The notes under the pieces: model-generated
Told to the model about the DNA's origin: nothing
What the model saw: the letters and a program-made list of their open reading frames with translations, nothing else
Databases searched by the model: none
Program-made: the position numbers and the translations under genes
In this document: piece by piece, positions 6,532 through 11,296 of the stretch
Position numbering within the stretch: position 1 is the stretch's first letter
Layout of the letters: the number at the start of each line of letters is the position of its first letter
Origin: JAQBDA01 sp041301185
GTDB lineage: Bacteria > Chloroflexota > Anaerolineae > Anaerolineales > UBA4823
DNA length: 11,296 nt
NCBI GenBank assembly: GCA_041301185.1
Contig: JBFYSV010000073.1
Location: 1-11,296 of the forward strand
Direction: 5' to 3'

Positions 6532-8029
6532 AGCCCTCCTCTTTCACCTTGCGGAAGAGGTAGCTCAGGTCATACGATTGTTGCAACACCTTGGTGAAAA
6601 CCGGTGAGGTAAAGTAATAATCTCTGCCTCGGCGGTAAATGACGCCCGCCAGGGTGAGCAGGTTACAGGCTTCGTCGATGGCGCTTTGCTGGAGGGTGAT
6701 GCCGCCTTTGCGCAGGACAGCATCGATCTCCTCGTGACCAAACCCTTTCACCCAGCTCTCTTCGGACGCCATCAGGATGGCATAGATCAGAGCCTTCTCC
6801 CGGTTCTCGGTGTTTTGCATAAAAGATGTCAACAGGTGGCTGGTGAAGCCTTCATCCGAATAAACGTCGATCAGGCTTTGCGGGCTGATCTCGCGGCTGC
6901 CGCTGCGGTCCAGGTTGCGCAGCAGGATCAGGCAGTAATACTGGATCAAGTTGGGGTGACCGGCAGTTTCTTCGAAGATGCGGTTGACAACTTCCTCCTC
7001 GTTGCGGATGCGCACCCGCAGGTTCTCCATCGGGGTGACGATCAGCTCACGCGCCTGCTGGCGGGAGAACTCGTTCAGGCGCAGCTCCTGGGCAAAATTA
7101 TAGAATGGAGAGTCAAGCATGTATTGCTCGCGCATGGCCTCGCGAAATCCGGCAATGATGTACTGGCAGGCGCCTTTGTTGGAAGATGCGCGCAACATGC
7201 GGAACAGCTCCCAATCGCCGCGCTGCATGATGACCAGGTTGTCAATCTCATCCAGCAAGAAGATGATCTTGGCTTTGAGCAGCTTGCTCATCCGCTCTAG
7301 GAAGTTGGGGAAGAAGAAGACATATTTCTGCATGTGCACCCGGGGAAGCTCGCGCGGGTTTAGCTTGCGCACCACCTCGCGGATATAGTCATCAGTGCAA
7401 AGCAGATCGCTGCATTCCAGATAAACCACCCGGGCGGCTTCATCGCTTTCTTTCAGAATGCGCTCGGTCTCGCGCAGGAGCGAGGTTTTACCGATGCGGC
7501 GGATGCCCAGGATGGCATGATTGGTGTCGGGGTTGGCTAGAATCCGGCCGATCTCCTGCTCGCGCCCGAAAAAACGACTGCCCGTGACCGGGGCGCGGGT
7601 TTCATAGGGAGAGAGAGAGGAGATCGGGACTTGAGCTGAGATTAAATCCAGCACCTCGCCGCTGGGACGCCGGGATTGAGTGATGGTTTTTTGCTCCTCA
7701 GCGCCGATCAATACCAGGTTATTGTTCAGGCTAGTTTTGTAGCGGAAGAGGGGGTGGCTGTTTCCATCCAGCACCACGAGCACGATCTGCCGGCTGATGG
7801 CGCGCTCGCGCACAACGTCTGCCAGGCTTTGCATCACGTGCTGGGCGGGCACTCCATCCAAATCTTTCGTCTTCACCCAGATCACCGGTGTACGGCTGGA
7901 CAGGCGCAGCTTCCAGGAAGATAGATCGATATAAAACAGCTCGTAACCGAGAGCAGGGTTGCCTTCTCGCACAGTGTAGCCCAGCTCTTCATGCAGCAGG
8001 CGCAGCAACCGCGGCCAGTCTTTTTGCAT
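6518..8029 (-). CDS. AAA/STAND-like NTPase with unassigned N-terminal domain
   Basis: This is a 503-aa soluble protein. Residues 1-130 form an alpha/beta domain I cannot name, with beta-strand-like stretches 'TPVIWVKTKDL' and 'RQIVLVVLDG'. Residues 150-350 are the ATPase core: the entry motif RFFGREQEI (152-160), Walker A GIRRIGKT (175-182), Walker B IIFLLDE with the DEID box (255-263) and a sensor-like strand 'YIIAGFR' (290-296). Residues about 400-495 look like a winged-helix region ('LTLAGVIYRRGRDYYFTSPVF'). This layout matches the ORC1/CDC6-like AAA or STAND ATPases used as switch modules. The start at ATG 8027-8029 is preceded by a purine-rich AAGGAGAAGGGA. The gene overlaps the NTPase-phosphatase fusion by 14 bases, so the two proteins are probably made together and may form a complex. 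No catalytic effector is evident in it. Confidence 0.87.
   Translation of the reverse strand: MQKDWPRLLRLLHEELGYTVREGNPALGYELFYIDLSSWKLRLSSRTPVIWVKTKDLDGVPAQHVMQSLADVVRERAISRQIVLVVLDGNSHPLFRYKTSLNNNLVLIGAEEQKTITQSRRPSGEVLDLISAQVPISSLSPYETRAPVTGSRFFGREQEIGRILANPDTNHAILGIRRIGKTSLLRETERILKESDEAARVVYLECSDLLCTDDYIREVVRKLNPRELPRVHMQKYVFFFPNFLERMSKLLKAKIIFLLDEIDNLVIMQRGDWELFRMLRASSNKGACQYIIAGFREAMREQYMLDSPFYNFAQELRLNEFSRQQARELIVTPMENLRVRIRNEEEVVNRIFEETAGHPNLIQYYCLILLRNLDRSGSREISPQSLIDVYSDEGFTSHLLTSFMQNTENREKALIYAILMASEESWVKGFGHEEIDAVLRKGGITLQQSAIDEACNLLTLAGVIYRRGRDYYFTSPVFTKVLQQSYDLSYLFRKVKEEGYDRA
6535..6540 (-). promoter_or_regulatory. Ribosome binding site inside the upstream gene
   Basis: A perfect AGGAGG lies within the last codons of the 503-aa NTPase gene, three bases before the ATG of the 781-aa gene. 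The close spacing, together with the 14-base gene overlap, points to re-initiation or coupled translation rather than independent loading. Confidence 0.65.
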
Positions 8030-8136
8030 GATTCCCTTCTCCTTACTGAATGAGCAGCTAAGTATTTGCAGGGTCCGATGGGAACGATCTTGTGCGACCC
8101 ATTATAATGTCAAACTGGATAGTTGTAGCCCGTTTT

Positions 8137-8167
8137 TTGATGGCGAAGGTTTGCACGCTGGTATAAT
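8137..8167 (+). promoter_or_regulatory. Extended -10 promoter for the membrane protein gene
   Basis: TATAAT at 8162-8167 is preceded by TGG, giving an exact extended -10 (TGnTATAAT). A partial -35, TTGATG at 8137-8142, lies 19 bases upstream, which is slightly long but acceptable for an extended -10 promoter. The predicted transcript would begin near 8174 and carry a leader of about 70 bases before the ATG at 8247. Confidence 0.55.
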
Positions 8168-8236
8168 ATGCAACTTGTTTATGGAGCTTTCCGCCAGTAT
8201 CGCGGAGCTTGTCAGACGAATGGAACGATCAAATTT

Positions 8237-8241
8237 GGAGG
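8237..8241 (+). promoter_or_regulatory. Ribosome binding site that fixes the start of the membrane protein
   Basis: GGAGG, followed by AAACA and then ATG 8247-8249, is the only good Shine-Dalgarno near the 5' end of this frame. It selects this start over the in-frame ATGs at 8028 and 8220, which have none. Confidence 0.75.
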
Positions 8242-8246
8242 AAACA

Positions 8247-10274
8247 ATGGATACTGAAGAGCAAGAGAGCACAATACCGCCTGCGCAAGAGAGCAGTCCT
8301 GGTAAGGCTGCTGAGAGCGGCGAGGATGGGGTGCCAGCAGTACCGGGTGCCGCACTACCCACCCCGGATGAAGCTACCGGTGAATCACAAGCCCTTGCTG
8401 GCGGCGACCAGGAAGAAGATACAGCAGATTTGGCACAGGTGACTGCTGACGGCGGCGAGCCTCCCGAAAATAACCCTCCGGCTGATGCAAGCAGCGAACG
8501 AAAGTGGGGCCCATGGATAATTGGCGGCGTAATTCTTGCTGCAATTGTGCTGGTGGTCTTGTTGTTCGCAAACGGAACGTTCGGTGGTAGCCAGGAAGCT
8601 ACACCGACCGCAGTGGCAGCCGTTCAGCCTTACATACAGATAACTCAGCCTACACAGGGAGCAATGGTGGATACAAGCCAGGCTGTACTGGTCATTGGGA
8701 TGGGGGGAGGTTTGTTCGAGGGTAACGTGGTGGTCCAGGCACGCGACGCGGCAGGCAACGTGCTGGCGGAACAGCCCACCACCATCGAGGCGCCAGATGC
8801 CGGCACGGGGGGAGAGGGTTTATGGGATGTGCTGCTCTCAATAAATGTTCAGCCGGGCACACCCGGGCAGATTGTCGCATTTTCTCCCTCTCCGGTGGAT
8901 GGCTCCAGCATGGCGGAAGCCATGGTTGAGGTTACCTTCGGGGAACCGCCTCAACCGTACATTCAGATTAATCAGCCGGTCTCAGGCGCGGTGGTGGATA
9001 CAAGCCAGGCTGTACTGGTCATTGGGATGGGCGGCGCTCTGTTCGAGGGTAACGTGGTGGTCCAGGCACGCGACGCGGCAGGTAATGTGCTGGCGGAGCA
9101 GCCCACCACCATTGAGGCGCCAGATGCCGGCACGGGGGGAGAGGGTCTATGGGATGTGCTGCTCTCCATAAAAGCTCAGCCGGGCACACCCGGGCAGATT
9201 GTCGCTTTTTCTCCCTCTCCGGTGGATGATACCAACATGGCGGAAGCCATGGTTGAGGTTACCTTCGGGGAGCCGGTTCAGCCGTACATACAGATTGATC
9301 AGCCGACTGAGGGGTCTTTGCTGGATATTGCCAGCCCGGTTACGGTCAGCGGTACGGGCGGCGCCTTGTTCGAGGGCAACGTGGTGGTCCAGGCACAGGA
9401 CGCAGCAGGTAATGTGCTGGCAGAGTTGCCGACGACCATTCAATCGCCCACAGCAGGCACCGGGGGCGAGGGTCCCTGGGAGGTACAGTTCTCGATCCCG
9501 GTTGAGCCAGGCAGTAGCGGGCAGATCCTCGCCTTTTCCTTTTCTCCGCAAGATGGCTCTGTCATGGCCTCGGCCCAGGTAAATGTGACCTACGGGCAGC
9601 CGGAGGAACCGGAAGTGAGAGCCAGCCTGGAGGATCACTTGTGGTTGCTTGTATCCCTAGGGGGGCAACCTGTGATTCCTGGAACGCAGATCACAGCAGA
9701 TTTCAATACTGGACAGGTAGCCGGTATCTCCGGGTGTAATAACTACACTGCCCCCTATGAGATGAACGATGCAAACTTAACCATGGGTGAGGCAGCCACT
9801 ACCCGGATGGCATGTGCAGAGCCGCAGGGTGTGATGGAGCAGGAAACCCAATACCTGAGCTTGCTGGGCAGTGTGGCCTCTTATCGAATCGAAGGGCGCC
9901 AGATGACGCTTCTGGATGCTGGCGGGCAGGCGGTGCTGGTGTATGAGGCGGCAGTGACCGGGTTAGTCAACTCACAAGCAGCTACACCGCTGCCTGCGGG
10001 TGCTATCGCAACGGTCACGCTGGCAGATGTCTCGCGAGCAGACGCACCCGCGGTGACAATTGCCGAGCAGGTGATCTCGAACCCTGAAGCTTTCCCGTTC
10101 CCCTTTACGGTTATCTATAATTTGGAGGATATCGACCCGCGCTTCACGTATGCGATCGGCGTGCGGATCACAGATAGCACAGGGGTGCTGGTGTTTATCA
10201 ATACCTTCAGCTACCCGGTGATCACGCGCGATAATCCTTCGACGGTCGAAGTGCTTGTAGAGCCGGTACAATAA
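8247..10274 (+). CDS. Single-pass membrane protein: acidic tail, TM, three Gmad2 domains, META, YbaY/YscW-like domain
   Basis: This is a 675-aa envelope protein. Residues 1-84 are acidic and rich in Glu, Pro, Ala and Gly, so probably disordered and cytoplasmic. After RKWGP comes one hydrophobic helix (W90-A108), with the rest outside by the positive-inside rule. Three 109-residue repeats start at Q127, Q236 and Q345, each opening QPYIQI and containing 'LFEGNVVVQA(R/Q)DAAGNVLAE' split by short variation. They match the Gmad2 Ig-like fold known from spore-germination proteins. Residues about 457-568 are a META/HslJ domain with 'SGCNNY' (C497) and 'MAC' (C523). Residues about 577-661 resemble YbaY/YscW ('TVTLADVSRADAPAVTIAEQ'). 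No catalytic motif is seen, so a binding or envelope-stress/structural role is inferred. The gene is divergent from the NTPase pair, which suggests shared regulation. Upstream in-frame ATGs were rejected for lack of a ribosome binding site. Confidence 0.88.
   Translation: MDTEEQESTIPPAQESSPGKAAESGEDGVPAVPGAALPTPDEATGESQALAGGDQEEDTADLAQVTADGGEPPENNPPADASSERKWGPWIIGGVILAAIVLVVLLFANGTFGGSQEATPTAVAAVQPYIQITQPTQGAMVDTSQAVLVIGMGGGLFEGNVVVQARDAAGNVLAEQPTTIEAPDAGTGGEGLWDVLLSINVQPGTPGQIVAFSPSPVDGSSMAEAMVEVTFGEPPQPYIQINQPVSGAVVDTSQAVLVIGMGGALFEGNVVVQARDAAGNVLAEQPTTIEAPDAGTGGEGLWDVLLSIKAQPGTPGQIVAFSPSPVDDTNMAEAMVEVTFGEPVQPYIQIDQPTEGSLLDIASPVTVSGTGGALFEGNVVVQAQDAAGNVLAELPTTIQSPTAGTGGEGPWEVQFSIPVEPGSSGQILAFSFSPQDGSVMASAQVNVTYGQPEEPEVRASLEDHLWLLVSLGGQPVIPGTQITADFNTGQVAGISGCNNYTAPYEMNDANLTMGEAATTRMACAEPQGVMEQETQYLSLLGSVASYRIEGRQMTLLDAGGQAVLVYEAAVTGLVNSQAATPLPAGAIATVTLADVSRADAPAVTIAEQVISNPEAFPFPFTVIYNLEDIDPRFTYAIGVRITDSTGVLVFINTFSYPVITRDNPSTVEVLVEPVQ
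8625..9605 (+). repeat. Three tandem 327-bp coding repeats (Gmad2 domains)
   Basis: The repeat units begin at 8625, 8952 and 9279, an exact period of 327 bp (109 codons). Units 1 and 2 are nearly identical: from 8666 and 8993 onward I count about 20-25 differences in roughly 310 bases, many at third positions or within the variable G/S/N loop. Unit 3 is clearly more diverged, with conserved islands such as TTCGAGGG(T/C)AACGTGGTGG. This is a recent duplication of unit 1 or 2 on top of an older duplication. Confidence 0.9.
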
Positions 10275-10299
10275 TATACTTGGGAGATGGAGCGAATTT

Positions 10300-10337
10300 G
10301 GGGCTGTTTTGGGCAGTTATTGGCTCAGAACGGCCCC
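10300..10337 (+). terminator. Rho-independent terminator of the membrane protein gene
   Basis: Positions 10300-10314 and 10323-10337 form an uninterrupted 15-bp stem (three G-U pairs) with an 8-base loop, AGTTATTG. The base is GGGGC/GCCCC. It lies 25 bases after the stop of the 675-aa gene and just before the stop of the convergent phosphatase. On the + strand a moderately T-rich tail follows, starting at 10341 (TTGTTTAATTCTT). It may work in both directions, but the tail favours the + strand. Confidence 0.65.
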
Positions 10338-10345
10338 ACGATTGT

Positions 10346-11296
10346 TTAATTCTTGCGCGCCATGACGATGATGGCAATATCGTCTTCCCGGGGGGTACTG
10401 CCCGAGTAACGCTGGACTCCATCCAGGACAGCCTGCTGGATCTCTTCAGCAGAGCGGCCCAGATTGGCTCGCAGGACATCCAGCAAGCGCTGGTCGCCAA
10501 AAAAAGCTCCCTGGCGATCGCGGGCTTCGGTTATCCCATCCGTATAGAGAACCAGCAAGTCTCCTGGAGAGAACTTAACGATCTTTTGTTGCCAGGTAGC
10601 GTCAGGCGATATACCCAGCGGAATGCCGGTGCGGGTCAGGCGGTCAACCCGCTTGCCCTTCAATGAAGAGAGCAGGAAGGGCGGGTTGTGCCCGGCATTG
10701 ACGTATCGCAGGCGACCGATATCCGGCTCCAGGATCCCGTAGAATGCTGTCACAAACAGGCTGCCGCGCGTATCGGACAGGATGCGCTCGTTAACCGAGC
10801 TCATCGCGATAGCTGGCAGGGTGGGGTAACGGGTGGCGTACGTGCGGATCAGGGTGCTGCACAGTGCCATAAAAACAGCCGCTCCAAGGCCTTTGTCGGT
10901 GACATCGGCAATCACGATGCCCCACTTGTCATTTGCCACGGGGATGAAGTCGTAAAAATCGCCGGAGGTCTCGTGAGCCGGCTCAAGCCTGGCTGCCAAG
11001 TCCCAGCCGCGCACCGCCGGCGCGCCGTCCGGCAAGATACCGGCCTGGATACGCCATGCCATCTCCAGCTCCTGGCTGGCGCGTTGCTGTACCTGCCGGT
11101 TCGATATCTCTTCTGCCTGGATCAGCCTGTGGACGATAATGCGCACAAGATGATTGACCAGCCCCAATAGCTCATCTCTGTCCTGAGCTTCTTCCCGGGA
11201 GACGAGAGCGATACCACCAACGGCGCGGTTGGCATGTTGCGAGAGCAAGGGGGCGAGGATCAGCTCGCTGCCGGGCAGGTGGACACCTCCCCACGG
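10346..11296 (-). CDS. GAF - SpoIIE/RsbU-type PP2C phosphatase (N-terminus beyond window)
   Basis: The frame is open through the window edge, so the visible 316 residues are the C-terminal part; a TTG at 11246-11248 is not the real start. The first visible residues (PWGGVHLPGSELILAPL, then 'RAVGGIALVSREE') look like the end of a GAF sensor domain. A linker helix follows ('RQVQQRASQELEMAWRIQAGILP') and then a complete SpoIIE/PP2C phosphatase. Its metal-binding motifs are all intact: SGDFYDF, IADVTDKGLG, VNAGHNPP, LYTDGITEA and EDDIA. The enzyme should dephosphorylate phosphoserine/threonine on a partner such as a STAS-domain antagonist, not seen here. The domain is highly similar to residues 537-781 of the fusion at 4186-6531, so the two are paralogues. 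It is convergent with the membrane protein gene. Whether an ATPase or other sensor precedes the GAF domain cannot be seen. Confidence 0.9.
   Translation of the reverse strand, partial: PWGGVHLPGSELILAPLLSQHANRAVGGIALVSREEAQDRDELLGLVNHLVRIIVHRLIQAEEISNRQVQQRASQELEMAWRIQAGILPDGAPAVRGWDLAARLEPAHETSGDFYDFIPVANDKWGIVIADVTDKGLGAAVFMALCSTLIRTYATRYPTLPAIAMSSVNERILSDTRGSLFVTAFYGILEPDIGRLRYVNAGHNPPFLLSSLKGKRVDRLTRTGIPLGISPDATWQQKIVKFSPGDLLVLYTDGITEARDRQGAFFGDQRLLDVLRANLGRSAEEIQQAVLDGVQRYSGSTPREDDIAIIVMARKN

Larger units (their letters stand above)
8030..8246. promoter_or_regulatory. Divergent promoter region between the NTPase pair and the membrane protein
   Basis: These 217 non-coding bases separate two divergent units. 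On the + strand there are two exact TATAAT boxes, at 8103-8108 and 8162-8167. On the minus strand, a perfect -35 TTGACA lies at 8108-8113, touching the first + strand box. Its best -10 partners 15-18 bases on are poor (GATCGT or CAAGAT). A split dyad GGGTC (8071-8075) / GACCC (8096-8100) with 20 bases between lies immediately beside the first box and could be an operator. The open frame on the + strand extends upstream to an ATG overlapping the minus-strand start, but it has no Shine-Dalgarno there, so I treat this stretch as regulatory DNA. Confidence 0.55.

Noticed and set aside
6686..7300. 204-aa + strand open frame antisense to the 503-aa NTPase
   Set aside because: No ribosome binding site and no family resemblance; it mirrors the codon pattern of the NTPase gene.
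8028..8246. Longer + strand reading frame starting at ATG 8028, adding 73 residues to the membrane protein
   Set aside because: It would overlap the start codon of the divergent NTPase and run across promoter boxes. It has no Shine-Dalgarno, and the added residues look like translated promoter DNA. ATG 8247 has GGAGG at proper spacing.
8625..9605. CRISPR-like or other non-coding repeat array
   Set aside because: The repeats are 327 bp, in frame, and encode complete 109-residue domains; there are no spacers.
9147..9638. 163-aa minus-strand open frame within the Gmad2 repeats
   Set aside because: It lies antisense to a well-supported gene and is arginine- and glycine-rich without recognisable domains; an artefact of GC-rich codons and repeats.
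10688..11170. 160-aa + strand open frame antisense to the second phosphatase
   Set aside because: A shadow of the conserved phosphatase frame; no recognisable motif or start signal.

Overview
The window (about 57% GC by eye, dense genes, several TTG/GTG starts) looks like a chromosomal piece of an environmental bacterium, most plausibly a Chloroflexota (Anaerolineae-type) genome. That placement is inferred from protein style: single-pass membrane proteins built from Gmad2 and META domains, and ATPase/GAF/SpoIIE-phosphatase fusions. No rRNA, tRNA, CRISPR array, transposase or integrase was seen.

Left part (1-1131, + strand): the C-terminal end of a polar amino-acid ABC transporter solute-binding protein, a strong intercistronic hairpin, and the matching inner-membrane permease. 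The ATPase subunit is not in the window. A convergent gene follows on the minus strand: a NagD-type HAD-IIA phosphatase (1171-1935). Behind it, also on the minus strand, are a response regulator whose output domain is a degenerate GGDEF domain (2010-2861), an LLM-class (luciferase-like, probably F420-dependent) oxidoreductase (2994-3827), and a small broken gene with an internal deletion and frameshift (3835-4099).

Right part (4186-11296): a signalling locus. Two minus-strand genes overlap by 14 bases: a 503-aa AAA/STAND-like NTPase (6518-8029) and a 781-aa fusion of NTPase, winged-helix-like, GAF and SpoIIE/RsbU-type PP2C phosphatase domains (4186-6531). Divergent from them, across a 217-base promoter region, lies a 675-aa single-pass membrane protein (8247-10274). 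It has an acidic cytoplasmic tail, one membrane helix, three tandem Gmad2 immunoglobulin-like domains, a META/HslJ domain and a YbaY/YscW-like domain. A convincing hairpin terminator separates it from a convergent second GAF-PP2C phosphatase (10346 to the window edge, N-terminus missing), a close paralogue of the phosphatase half of the 781-aa protein.

Working hypothesis (inference only): the envelope protein, the NTPase pair and the two PP2C phosphatases form one signal-transduction locus. In it, nucleotide-dependent NTPase switching and GAF ligand sensing would set phosphatase output on partner-switching proteins encoded elsewhere. No anti-sigma factor, STAS antagonist or sigma factor is visible here. 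The best candidates for something undescribed are the NTPase/NTPase-GAF-PP2C gene pair, the Gmad2x3-META-YbaY architecture with its recent internal duplication, and the response regulator that appears to keep a c-di-GMP I-site motif while losing the cyclase signature.
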